Source of the DNA: Pseudomonas sp. MIACH
Lineage (GTDB): Bacteria; Pseudomonadota; Gammaproteobacteria; Pseudomonadales; Pseudomonadaceae
Length of the DNA: 64,000 bases
Direction of reading: 5' to 3'
Assembly (NCBI RefSeq): GCF_001269925.1
Contig: NZ_LHVO01000058.1
Location: forward strand, 124,001-188,000
Part shown: positions 8,749 to 16,874 of the stretch, piece by piece
Position numbering within the stretch: the first letter of the stretch is position 1
Layout of the letters: each line of letters starts with the position of its first letter
Translations under genes and position numbers: made by a program
The notes under the pieces: model-generated
What the model saw: only the letters and a program-made list of their open reading frames with translations
The model's database searches: none
What the model was told of the DNA's origin: nothing

Positions 8749-8762
8749 CTACTTGGGTACTG
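8749..8762 (+). promoter_or_regulatory. Third, weaker copy of the TACYTKGGTACTG motif
   Basis: CTACTTGGGTACTG matches 12 of 14 bases of the copy at 240-256. It sits 56-69 bp before the FIST gene but on the opposite strand relative to that gene, which is tolerable because the core is an inverted repeat. The rest of the 139-bp gap to the next gene shows no clear element. Confidence 0.35.
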
Positions 8763-8832
8763 GGTGGGGGGATGCGATGGGATGAATCGCTCAAAAACAA
8801 GGGAGATTCAAATGTTGGATTGCATTTCAAAT

Positions 8833-9639
8833 TCACAGCAAAGCGTTCACAAGCATTCCAGCTGCAACCACTACACACAGGCTGGCAAACCCCACCTGCA
8901 AAGTGCGTGCGGCAATCTCCGAGCACAGGCGCCGGCCGATCAGCATGCCGACGATGCTCGCCGCGATAAACACCCAGCCCACGGGTTCGATGCGCACACC
9001 GGCATGGAACGCGCCGGCCACGCCGATCAGCGAAATCAGGCTGATCACCATCAGCGACGTGGCGACGATGCCGCGCATCTGCACGTCGGTGAGTTGCTTG
9101 AACGCCGGTACGATCAGAAAGCCGCCGCCCACCCCGAGCAACCCCGAGACGGCCCCCGTCACCGCGCCCAGTGCGGCCAGGGTGGCACTGCATTTGGCGG
9201 TCCAGGCCAGGCGCCCGGTCTGTTGGTTGAGCATGCAGTTCTTCTGGCCCCAGGACGCCGCGCCATGGTCACTCGGCCCGGCCTCAAGCTTTTCGCGCTG
9301 CAACATGCGCCAGGCCACCAGCACCATCAGCGCACTGAACAGGCCCATCAGCACCGGCTCCGGCAACTGGTGGGCGAGAAACACCCCCAGCGGCGAAAAC
9401 AGCGCGCCGAGCAAGGCGATCAACAGCGCGGCGCGGTAACGCACCAGGCCGTGGCGTAACCCGTCAATCGCCCCGACGGCCGCTGCCGCCCCCACCGCAA
9501 GCAACGACACCGGCGCGGCCTGAGTCATCGTCAAGCCCAACCCCAACACCAACGCCGGCACCCCGAGGATGCCGCCGCCCGCGCCGGTCAGGCCCATGAT
9601 CAGGCCCATCAACATCCCCAACACACTGGCCAGCAGCAT
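8833..9639 (-). CDS. TauE/SafE-family anion (sulfite or sulfur compound) exporter
   Basis: A 268-residue membrane protein with about eight hydrophobic segments and the duplicated TauE signature: GLTGAGGGILGVPALVLGLG near the N-terminus and GLLGVGGGFLIVPAFKQL in the second half. Family members export sulfite, sulfoacetate or related anions. The start abuts the stop of the sulfide:quinone oxidoreductase gene with no gap, so the two are one transcript. Here it probably removes sulfite or thiosulfate made by the sulfide oxidation enzymes. Confidence 0.85.
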   Translation of the reverse strand: MLLASVLGMLMGLIMGLTGAGGGILGVPALVLGLGLTMTQAAPVSLLAVGAAAAVGAIDGLRHGLVRYRAALLIALLGALFSPLGVFLAHQLPEPVLMGLFSALMVLVAWRMLQREKLEAGPSDHGAASWGQKNCMLNQQTGRLAWTAKCSATLAALGAVTGAVSGLLGVGGGFLIVPAFKQLTDVQMRGIVATSLMVISLISLIGVAGAFHAGVRIEPVGWVFIAASIVGMLIGRRLCSEIAARTLQVGFASLCVVVAAGMLVNALL

Positions 9640-10884
9640 TTAATCCACCTTGCTCAGACGGGTCAGCCACTCGCGGCCCTTGAGCATGCCGTTCCAGTAG
9701 AACCACGGCAGCAACGTCGCCTTGAGAAACCACATCGAACGGCGTGCCCGGGTCGGGTCGAGGGGAAAGGTCGGCAGCAACTTGCCGCCGTAGCCGAACT
9801 CGGCCAGCACCACCTTGCCCTTCTCCACCGTCAGCGGACACGAGCCATAGCCGTCGTACTTGAGCGGCAGCGGCGCCTGTTTGCGCAAGGCCAGCAGGTT
9901 TTCGGCGACCACCACGATTTGCTTGCGCACGGCGGCGGCGGTCTTGGCATTGCTGGTACCGCACACATCGCCCAGGCCGAAGATCTGCGGGTAGCGCTGG
10001 TGTTGCAGGCTGTGGGGGTTCACCTCGCACCAGCCGGCAGCGTCGGCCAGCGGGCTTTGGCGGATAAAGTCCGGGGCAACTTGCGGCGGCACCACGTGCA
10101 GCAGGTCGAAGGATTTTTCCTCGACGGTGACGTTGCCCTCGGCATCCTTCACCTCGAACCAGGCCTTGCGCGCCGGGCCGTCGACCTTGACCAGGTTGGC
10201 GTTGAACGCCAGGCGTGCGTGGTATTTCTCCACGTATTTCATCAACGGCGGCACAAAGGTCGCCACGCCGAACAGCGCCGCGCCGGCCAGGTTGAATTCG
10301 ACGTCGATGTGTTTGAGGTCGCCCTGCCTGAGCCAGTGATCGCAGGACAGGTACATGGCCTTTTGCGGCGCACCCGCGCATTTGATCGGCATGGCCGGCT
10401 GGGTAAAGATCGCCTTGCCGCCCTTGAGTTGCTGCACCAGTTGCCAGGTGTAGGCGGCGCTTTCGTAGCTGTAATTGGAGGTGACGCCGTGCTGGCCCAG
10501 GGTCGCTTCCAGGCCCTCGACTTTCTCCCAGGCCAGGCGCAGGCCGGGGCAGACGATCAGGTTGTTCCAAGTGACGCGCTGGCCGCTGTCGAGCACCAGG
10601 GTGTGCTCGTCCGGCAACAGTTCGGTGACCGCGGCCTGGACCCAGGTGACGCCATTGGGCAGCACATCGGCCAGGGGTCGTCGGGTCTTTTTCAGGTCGT
10701 AGGCACCGCCGCCGACCAGGGTCCAGGCCGGCTGGTAGCAGTGATGGTCGCTGGGTTCGATGAGGGTGATGTTGAGGTCGGGGTCGCGCTTGAGCAGGCT
10801 GGCCAGCAGGCCGATGCCTGCCGAACCGCCGCCGATGACGACGATATCGCCACTGATGGTTGGCCCCCAGTGTTGGTCGGTCAT
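9640..10884 (-). CDS. Sulfide:quinone oxidoreductase (type II, SQOR-like)
   Basis: A 414-residue FAD enzyme oxidising sulfide to a persulfide with electrons passed to quinone at the membrane. The N-terminal Rossmann motif IVVIGGGSAGIGL binds FAD. Two cysteines sit where the human-type SQOR has its redox pair: C169 in IKCAGAPQKAMYL and a second near residue 345 in YDGYGSCPLTVEKG. C-terminal hydrophobic/amphipathic segments (LLPWFYWNGMLKG) fit membrane association. It leads the minus-strand operon with the TauE exporter and lies 51 bp from the ArsR-type regulator gene. Confidence 0.88.
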   Translation of the reverse strand: MTDQHWGPTISGDIVVIGGGSAGIGLLASLLKRDPDLNITLIEPSDHHCYQPAWTLVGGGAYDLKKTRRPLADVLPNGVTWVQAAVTELLPDEHTLVLDSGQRVTWNNLIVCPGLRLAWEKVEGLEATLGQHGVTSNYSYESAAYTWQLVQQLKGGKAIFTQPAMPIKCAGAPQKAMYLSCDHWLRQGDLKHIDVEFNLAGAALFGVATFVPPLMKYVEKYHARLAFNANLVKVDGPARKAWFEVKDAEGNVTVEEKSFDLLHVVPPQVAPDFIRQSPLADAAGWCEVNPHSLQHQRYPQIFGLGDVCGTSNAKTAAAVRKQIVVVAENLLALRKQAPLPLKYDGYGSCPLTVEKGKVVLAEFGYGGKLLPTFPLDPTRARRSMWFLKATLLPWFYWNGMLKGREWLTRLSKVD

Positions 10885-10935
10885 GGTCTATTGCCTTTTA
10901 TCGTCAATGCACACAAGGGTCGCTGCCGTATGGCG

Positions 10936-11271
10936 TCACGCCCAGCTTTTTATCACCGCGCCGCAGTAAAGACCGGACAGTGTCTTCATCACTTGGATCA
11001 CTTCGTGGCTGGCCAGCCCGTAGAAGATGTACTTGCCTTCGCGACGGGTGGCGACCAGCCCTTCGTCACGCAGGATGCCCAACTGCTGTGACAGCGTGGG
11101 CTGGCGTACGCCGGTCATGGTTTCCAGCTCGCCGACGTTGCGCTCGCCCTGGGTCAACTGGCACAGAATCAACAAACGATCCTCATTGGCCAGGGCCTTG
11201 AGCAAGGCACAGGCCTTGGACGCCGACGCGCGCAACTGGGCGACTTCGCCTTCACTCAGAGTAGATTCCAT
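10936..11271 (-). CDS. ArsR-family persulfide-sensing repressor (SqrR/BigR-like)
   Basis: A 111-residue winged-helix regulator; I start it at 11271 (MESTLSEGEV), since the upstream extension to 11367 would read through the operator and overlap the divergent gene. Helix-turn-helix near VRQPTLSQQLGILRDEGLV. Cys37 and Cys103 are 66 residues apart, the same spacing as the persulfide-reactive pair of SqrR (41/107) and BigR (42/108). By analogy, persulfide links the two cysteines and releases DNA. It probably represses itself, the persulfide dioxygenase gene and the SQR/TauE genes. Confidence 0.85.
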   Translation of the reverse strand: MESTLSEGEVAQLRASASKACALLKALANEDRLLILCQLTQGERNVGELETMTGVRQPTLSQQLGILRDEGLVATRREGKYIFYGLASHEVIQVMKTLSGLYCGAVIKSWA

Positions 11272-11322
11272 TTGCCTCGGGTCCTTTGCGTCACTTAAGC
11301 TCAAAACATTATGTGTAAATGT

Positions 11323-11342
11323 AAAGTGATTGTAATCACTTT
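11323..11342. promoter_or_regulatory. Perfect 20-bp operator palindrome, probable SqrR/BigR-type site
   Basis: AAAGTGATT-GT-AATCACTTT, nine-base perfect arms around a 2-bp centre, 24 bp before the dioxygenase start and 52 bp before the repressor start. A weaker partial repeat (ACATT-N7-AATGT) lies just to its left near 11306-11322. Confidence 0.75.
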
Positions 11343-11365
11343 TTTCAACATCAGGGGCAGCCGTC

Positions 11366-12229
11366 ATGTCAGCGTTGATTCATTCCTTTCTGGACGAGGC
11401 GTCGTCGACCTACACCTACGTCGTCTATGAAACGGACGGCGGCCCCTGTGCCATCGTCGATTCGGTGCTCAACTACGACCCGGCCTCCGGGCGCACCGAC
11501 ACCGCCCAAGCCGACAAGGTGATTGCCTTTGTGCAAGAGCACCGCCTGCAGGTGCAATGGCTGCTGGAGACCCACGCCCATGCCGATCACCTGTCGGCCG
11601 CGCCGTACCTGCGCCGGACCCTGGGCGGCAAGATCGCCATCGGCCAGAGCATCAGCAAGGTGCAGGACGTGTTCAAGCACCTGTTTAACCTGGAGCCGGA
11701 ATTTCGCGTCGACGGCTCGCAGTTCGATCACCTGTTTGCGCCGGATGAAATCTTCCACATCGGCAACATCAAGGCCCAGGCCTTGCACGTGCCCGGGCAT
11801 ACCCCGGCAGACATGGCCTACCTGATCGACGACCGCCTCATCCTGGTCGGCGACACCCTGTTCATGCCCGACGTCGGCACCGCCCGCTGCGACTTCCCCG
11901 GCGGCGATGCGCGCCAGTTGTATGCGTCGATGCGCAAGCTCTTGGCCTTTGCCCCCGATACCCAACTGTACGTGTGCCATGACTACCCGCCCGAAGGTCG
12001 CGAGGCCAAATGCCTGACCAGCGTGGCGGAACAACGCGCGGGCAATATTCATGTGCATGACGGAGTGGATGAAGCGGCGTTTGTGGCCATGCGTACCCAG
12101 CGCGATGCCGGGCTGGGGATGCCCACGCTGTTGTTGCCGGCGATCCAGGTGAATGTGCGGGCGGGGCATATGCCGCCAGCGGAAAACAACGGTGTCGTGT
12201 ATTTGAAAATACCGCTCAATCAACTGTAA
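11366..12229 (+). CDS. Metallo-beta-lactamase-fold persulfide dioxygenase (ETHE1/Blh-like)
   Basis: A 287-residue non-haem iron enzyme that oxidises glutathione persulfide to sulfite. Metal-binding motif THAHADHLSAAPYL (HxHxDH), further ligands in HVPGHTPADM and VGDTLFMPDVGTARCDFPGG, and the C-terminal YVCHDYPPEGR. GTARCDFPGG is characteristic of the persulfide dioxygenase branch. Its gene is divergent from the SqrR-like repressor across the palindrome at 11323-11342, so persulfide should induce it. With SQR making persulfide and TauE exporting product, the pathway is complete. Confidence 0.88.
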   Translation: MSALIHSFLDEASSTYTYVVYETDGGPCAIVDSVLNYDPASGRTDTAQADKVIAFVQEHRLQVQWLLETHAHADHLSAAPYLRRTLGGKIAIGQSISKVQDVFKHLFNLEPEFRVDGSQFDHLFAPDEIFHIGNIKAQALHVPGHTPADMAYLIDDRLILVGDTLFMPDVGTARCDFPGGDARQLYASMRKLLAFAPDTQLYVCHDYPPEGREAKCLTSVAEQRAGNIHVHDGVDEAAFVAMRTQRDAGLGMPTLLLPAIQVNVRAGHMPPAENNGVVYLKIPLNQL

Positions 12230-12310
12230 AACCCTGCCCCTTCTGGAGCCTGCGTCGACCCAGGCAACGGGACAGATGGCGGTAAATCTCGACATAGCCA
12301 AAAAGCCAGC

Positions 12311-12382
12311 ACCGTGTAGTATTCGGAAATAGATATTTCCTATCCAGGCCCCATGCGCTTCTGCGGCCTGTTTCTACACGGT
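12311..12382. promoter_or_regulatory. Leader of the helicase gene with nested inverted repeats
   Basis: The 202-bp gap before the helicase holds a perfect palindrome GGAAATA-GA-TATTTCC (12325-12340) nested between ACCGTGTAG (12311-12319) and CTACACGGT (12374-12382), which could pair over a distance. Further on, CGAAGA-CGC-TCTTCG and a run of seven Ts end at about 12419, just before AAGGA and the ATG. The region is AT-rich compared with its surroundings. An operator or structured leader is possible; nothing here is a family I recognise. Confidence 0.4.
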
Positions 12383-12431
12383 TTTCGTCGAAGACGCTCT
12401 TCGTCGTCAGGATTTTTTTGGCAAGGACACT

Positions 12432-14936
12432 ATGAGTACGCAGCCCCCCTCCCCTGAACCCGGCGATGAGTCCGAGTCCAGTCTGAACCAACACCTTTCC
12501 TTAACCCGACGCGTATTGGCCTATCTCTTATCGCTGTCACTCGATGCACTGGGAGCGATTAATGCCGCTTCGTTTCTCAAAGGAAAGTCCAAGGGAATCG
12601 AGCAAGGCACACAGAGCGGTATCGAAGAAGGAAAGGTGATCGGTTATCACGATGGATACGCGGCGGGGCACGCCGTACTCGAGTTCAACGACCTGCGAAC
12701 CGTCGCGCCCTTGCCGGGCGAAGATCACTGTTTATTCGATGACGAGTTACTGCCGATCACCGAGGCAATCAAACAAAAAATGCGCGCTGAAGTGGCCAGG
12801 CATTTACCCGAACACGAGCAGCCGAGCGCAGAACAATGGGCAATGATCTTCGCCGAAAATACCTGTACCTCGGTGATTGCCGGCGCGGGCTCGGGCAAGT
12901 CAACGACTCTGGCGTTGCGGGTAGTCCTTAAACACGTCCATCTGGGTATCCCACTCAATCATCTTCAAGTCACTACGTTCACGACTGAATCAAAAAAAGA
13001 CCTGATGAAAAAAATCATCAAGATCTTTGGGCACTGGGGTGTCCCTCTCGGCGAGGACCAGATCAAGAACCTGGTGCGCACGTTCCACAGCAAAGTATTC
13101 GGTTTTATGAAAGCGTTTACCGGTGGCCCCATTGGTTATTTCGATTTTTTAGGCCCCAACATGAAGGACGATGACGAGGAACTCGACAACCCGTTTTCGT
13201 CCACGCTCAATACCGAACAACTGGCAGTGCTCTACAAGGTGTTCAATGACCTTTACAAGCACGATGCCGAGTTCAAAAAGCACATCCTGGCCCTCTATAA
13301 GTCGGTGGCATTTGCACCGCCGATGCCGATGACGGACAAAATGCGCAAGTCCCGAGCTCACACGATCAAGGCCAACTCAGAGCGAGATCTGGCAGTTTGC
13401 GACGCCATCGAAAAGGCCTGGGCTGATCTCGGACTGTGGCCGATTGCAGGGGTGGGCGAGCGCCAGATCATCACCTTGGAAGGCCACCCCTACATCGTCA
13501 ACGGATACTTGGAGGAATACGACGCAGCGCTGATTCTCGGCTGGCCGGATACCGGTGTGCCCCAGGACGACATCCCCTTTCGCGAAGGCGCCCGCGTCAA
13601 CCTCAAGCGTGAGAGCTGGGCCAGGCAAGCGATCATCAGTGACTGCTACAAGAAGAACTTCGTGCTGCTCAATCATGTGACGGCAGCGAAGACGCTGATG
13701 GACAATGCAGAGCATATGGTCATCAGCGCCCCACAATTCGAATACGACTTGCCCGGCACCACACTGAAAGAAACCAACCTGATCCAGGTATTTTTCTCGG
13801 AGGGCAATTACATCGAGAACCTGGGGCTGGACGTAGACAATGCGATCAGCAACATGACGTTCGTTCCGGGTGACGCCCGCCAATCGTTCTACCTGGCGCT
13901 TAAGTGCTTCTGGCGAGCCTTTCATGCGCACCTTCGAGGCATGTCCCCCAAGCCTCTGATCACCTTCAATCAAGCATTCGCCCTATTTGGTGAGCACAAC
14001 CCCGAGGCGATCAAACAAATCCCCACCGCCGAGCTGGACGGTATGCGCCACCTGATGATCGATGAATTCCAGGATGTCTCCGGCTTGAACATTTCCTGGA
14101 TTCGCCAGTGCTGCAAGGAGATTCGCCGCCGTAATCAGGGCCAACCCGGCATTGGCAATTCGCTGATGGCAGTCGGGGATGATTGGCAGAGCATCTACGG
14201 CTGGCGGGGCAGCTCCCCGCAGTACCTGATGGATTTTCACCAGCACTTTCCCAGCCACACACGACAAACGCTCTACATGCAAAACAACTACCGCTCCCAT
14301 CAGGCAATCATTGATGCGGCAGAACAGGTTGTGCGCTCAACGTCCGATGACAAGGCCAAGCACGGCGTCGCCTCGAACGCCCAGGTAGTTGACCGCGTAT
14401 CGCCGGTGTATCTGCACTACGTGAAGGCCAATACAAAGATCATTCAGCCCGATGAAACGATTCTGGACCTTGTCCACAAAGCATATGAAGACGGGCACAG
14501 TATTCTGATGGTATTTCGGGTAGGTACGGTGGTGACCGCCTACAGGCGGGCCCTGAGCGGATTGTTGCGTGATGCCAGGAAACACGAGCGCAACGTCAAG
14601 TTGATGACGTTTCACAAGTCCAAGGGGTTGCAGGCGCAAACCGTGTTCGTTATCGGCGACTGCTTCTACAAACCTACCAAGTCCAAACGTAACCAGCTGT
14701 ACAACCTGGCAGGCCTGGGGGACGGTAAACCCATGTCCTACGACCGCGCCCAGGCAGCCGAAGCATTACGCCTTGCTTACGTGGGCATCACCCGGGCCGA
14801 GCTTCAATGCCACTGGCTGTTGGAGCGTGAAATCAGCACCCCAGGCGAAACAGCCTCGGGTTATGCCGACCAGAAATCCTATTGCTATGAAAAATGGACG
14901 TCACTCGAGCCGGTAGACGCACCGACCCTGGCATAG
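12432..14936 (+). CDS. UvrD/REP-type superfamily 1A DNA helicase, solitary
   Basis: An 834-residue SF1A helicase. Visible motifs in order: Q-like EQPSAEQWAMIFA, Walker A AGAGSGKST (about residue 154), Ia TTFTTESKKDLMKKI, VRTFHS, Walker B MIDEFQDVSG, motif III VGDDWQSIYGWRG, IV YMQNNYRSHQAI, V TFHKSKGLQAQTVFV and VI RLAYVGITRAE, so ATPase and translocation should be intact. The first 90 residues are unusual, with a hydrophobic helix (RVLAYLLSLSLDALGAINAA) and a Gly-rich KGIEQGTQSGIEEGKVIGYHDGY segment. Codon use is visibly less GC-biased than that of neighbours. It has no partner gene and could act in repair or phage defence; that is speculation. Confidence 0.8.
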   Translation: MSTQPPSPEPGDESESSLNQHLSLTRRVLAYLLSLSLDALGAINAASFLKGKSKGIEQGTQSGIEEGKVIGYHDGYAAGHAVLEFNDLRTVAPLPGEDHCLFDDELLPITEAIKQKMRAEVARHLPEHEQPSAEQWAMIFAENTCTSVIAGAGSGKSTTLALRVVLKHVHLGIPLNHLQVTTFTTESKKDLMKKIIKIFGHWGVPLGEDQIKNLVRTFHSKVFGFMKAFTGGPIGYFDFLGPNMKDDDEELDNPFSSTLNTEQLAVLYKVFNDLYKHDAEFKKHILALYKSVAFAPPMPMTDKMRKSRAHTIKANSERDLAVCDAIEKAWADLGLWPIAGVGERQIITLEGHPYIVNGYLEEYDAALILGWPDTGVPQDDIPFREGARVNLKRESWARQAIISDCYKKNFVLLNHVTAAKTLMDNAEHMVISAPQFEYDLPGTTLKETNLIQVFFSEGNYIENLGLDVDNAISNMTFVPGDARQSFYLALKCFWRAFHAHLRGMSPKPLITFNQAFALFGEHNPEAIKQIPTAELDGMRHLMIDEFQDVSGLNISWIRQCCKEIRRRNQGQPGIGNSLMAVGDDWQSIYGWRGSSPQYLMDFHQHFPSHTRQTLYMQNNYRSHQAIIDAAEQVVRSTSDDKAKHGVASNAQVVDRVSPVYLHYVKANTKIIQPDETILDLVHKAYEDGHSILMVFRVGTVVTAYRRALSGLLRDARKHERNVKLMTFHKSKGLQAQTVFVIGDCFYKPTKSKRNQLYNLAGLGDGKPMSYDRAQAAEALRLAYVGITRAELQCHWLLEREISTPGETASGYADQKSYCYEKWTSLEPVDAPTLA

Positions 14937-14953
14937 CTGCGCCGGGCCACGCG

Positions 14954-15442
14954 CTAGGCGCCCAGGCTGATGCCATTGGCCGGCAGCGGCAACGCTGTCT
15001 TGTAGCGCACTTGTTTGAGGGCAAAGCTGGAACGAATATTCGCCACCCCCGGCACCTTGGTCAGAAAGTCCATCATGAACCGCTCCAGTGACTGGATCGT
15101 CGGCACCAGCACGCGGATCAAATAGTCGGGATCGCCGGCCATCAAATAGCACTCCATCACCTCGGGCCGGTCGGAAATCGCGCTTTCGAACTGCTGCAAC
15201 GCCAGCTCGTTCTGCTTTTCCAGGCTTACATGGATAAACACGTTGACGTGCAGCCCCAGCAAATCGGCGTCGAGCAGCGTGACTTGCTCGCGAATCAGGC
15301 CCAGTTCTTCCATCGCCTTGACCCGGTTGAAACACGGCGTGGGTGACAGGTTGACCGAGCGGGCGAGGTCGGCGTTGGTGATCCGCGCATTCTCCTGCAG
15401 GGCGTTGAGAATGCCGATATCGGTACGGTCCAGTTTGCGCAT
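14954..15442 (-). CDS. bkdR: Lrp/AsnC-family activator BkdR
   Basis: A 162-residue Lrp-type regulator: N-terminal HTH (MRKLDRTDIGILNALQENAR through LSPTPCFNRVKAMEELGLI) and a C-terminal RAM ligand domain (YLMAGDPDYLIRVLV). It lies divergent from bkdA1, the arrangement of bkdR in P. putida, where BkdR binds the intergenic region and activates the operon in the presence of branched-chain amino acids. The 195-bp gap is AT-rich on the bkdR side, but I could not pick out individual BkdR sites. Confidence 0.92.
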   Translation of the reverse strand: MRKLDRTDIGILNALQENARITNADLARSVNLSPTPCFNRVKAMEELGLIREQVTLLDADLLGLHVNVFIHVSLEKQNELALQQFESAISDRPEVMECYLMAGDPDYLIRVLVPTIQSLERFMMDFLTKVPGVANIRSSFALKQVRYKTALPLPANGISLGA

Positions 15443-15637
15443 GAGACAAAATCACCTGTTTATTATGTTTATGCAGTTTTTTTATCCGCAAATGAGCGCG
15501 GGCGCAACGAAACACAGATAAATATTCTTCTACGCCACGCCTATGATTGTTGTAGGACAAGATTTCTTCTACCCGAAGACTGACTGTCAGCTAGCGCGCC
15601 CACTACAAGAAATTCACAAGATCGAGCGTAGAAAGCC

Positions 15638-16873
15638 ATGAATCAGCCATATGCCCCACTGCGCCTGCACGTTCCCGAACCCTCGGGCCGTCCCGGCTGC
15701 AAGACCGACTTTACCTACCTGCGCCTGACCGACGCCGGCCTGGTGCGCAAACCCGCTATCGACGTAGAACCCGCCGAGACCGCCGACCTGGCCAAGGGCC
15801 TGATCCGCGTGCTCGACGACCAGGGCCAGGCCCTGGGTCCGTGGGCCGAAGGGGTTCCCGTGGAGATTCTGCGCAAAGGCATGCGTGCCATGCTCAAGAC
15901 GCGGATCTTCGACAACCGCATGGTGGTCGCCCAGCGTCAGAAGAAAATGTCGTTCTACATGCAAAGCCTCGGCGAAGAAGCCATCGGCAGCGCCCAGGCC
16001 CTGGCCTTGAACATCGACGACATGTGCTTCCCCACCTACCGCCAGCAAAGCATCCTGATGGCCCGCGACGTGCCGTTGGTGGACCTGATCTGCCAGTTGC
16101 TGTCCAACGAGCGCGACCCGCTCAAGGGCCGCCAGTTGCCGATCATGTACTCGGTAAAAGACGCCGGTTTCTTCACCATCTCCGGCAACCTCGCCACTCA
16201 ATTCGTACAAGGTGTGGGCTGGGGCATGGCCTCGGCGATCAAGGGCGATACCAAGATCGCCTCGGCCTGGATCGGCGACGGCGCCACCGCCGAATCCGAC
16301 TTCCACACCGCCCTCACCTTTGCCCACGTGTACCGCGCGCCGGTGATTCTCAACGTGGTCAACAACCAGTGGGCGATTTCCACCTTCCAGGCCATCGCCG
16401 GTGGTGAAGCCACCACCTTCGCCGGACGCGGCGTCGGTTGCGGCATCGCCTCCCTGCGCGTGGACGGCAACGACTTTATCGCGGTGTACGCCGCCTCCGC
16501 CTGGGCCGCCGAGCGTGCGCGCCGCAACCTCGGCCCGACCCTGATCGAATGGGTCACCTACCGCGCCGGTCCGCACTCCACCTCGGACGATCCGTCCAAA
16601 TACCGCCCCGCCGACGACTGGAGCCACTTCCCGCTGGGCGACCCGATTGCCCGCCTCAAGCAGCACCTGATCAGGATTGGCCAGTGGTCCGAAGAGGAAC
16701 ACGCGGCGGTCAGTGCCGAACTGGAAGCCGAGGTGATCGCCGCGCAGAAAGAAGCCGAACAGTACGGCACCCTGGCCGGTGGCCAGATTCCAAGCGCCGC
16801 GACCATGTTCGAAGACGTCTATAAAGAGATGCCGGAGCACTTGAAGCGCCAGCGTCAAGCGTTGGGGGTCTGA
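15638..16873 (+). CDS. bkdA1: 2-oxoisovalerate dehydrogenase E1 alpha subunit
   Basis: The 411-residue alpha half of the thiamine-diphosphate E1 of the branched-chain keto acid dehydrogenase, which decarboxylates the keto acids of Val, Leu and Ile. The TPP motif IGDGATAESDFH...NNQWAIS is intact, and RAGPHSTSDDPSKYRPADDW is the conserved E1 alpha loop. Length and sequence fit P. putida BkdA1. First gene of bkdA1-bkdA2-bkdB-lpdV; one base separates its stop from the next start. Confidence 0.95.
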   Translation: MNQPYAPLRLHVPEPSGRPGCKTDFTYLRLTDAGLVRKPAIDVEPAETADLAKGLIRVLDDQGQALGPWAEGVPVEILRKGMRAMLKTRIFDNRMVVAQRQKKMSFYMQSLGEEAIGSAQALALNIDDMCFPTYRQQSILMARDVPLVDLICQLLSNERDPLKGRQLPIMYSVKDAGFFTISGNLATQFVQGVGWGMASAIKGDTKIASAWIGDGATAESDFHTALTFAHVYRAPVILNVVNNQWAISTFQAIAGGEATTFAGRGVGCGIASLRVDGNDFIAVYAASAWAAERARRNLGPTLIEWVTYRAGPHSTSDDPSKYRPADDWSHFPLGDPIARLKQHLIRIGQWSEEEHAAVSAELEAEVIAAQKEAEQYGTLAGGQIPSAATMFEDVYKEMPEHLKRQRQALGV

Positions 16874-16874
16874 C

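Noticed and set aside
9464..10570. 368-codon minus-strand frame overlapping SQR and TauE genes in another register
   Set aside because: Arg/Gly/Pro-rich alternative frame of two well-supported genes.
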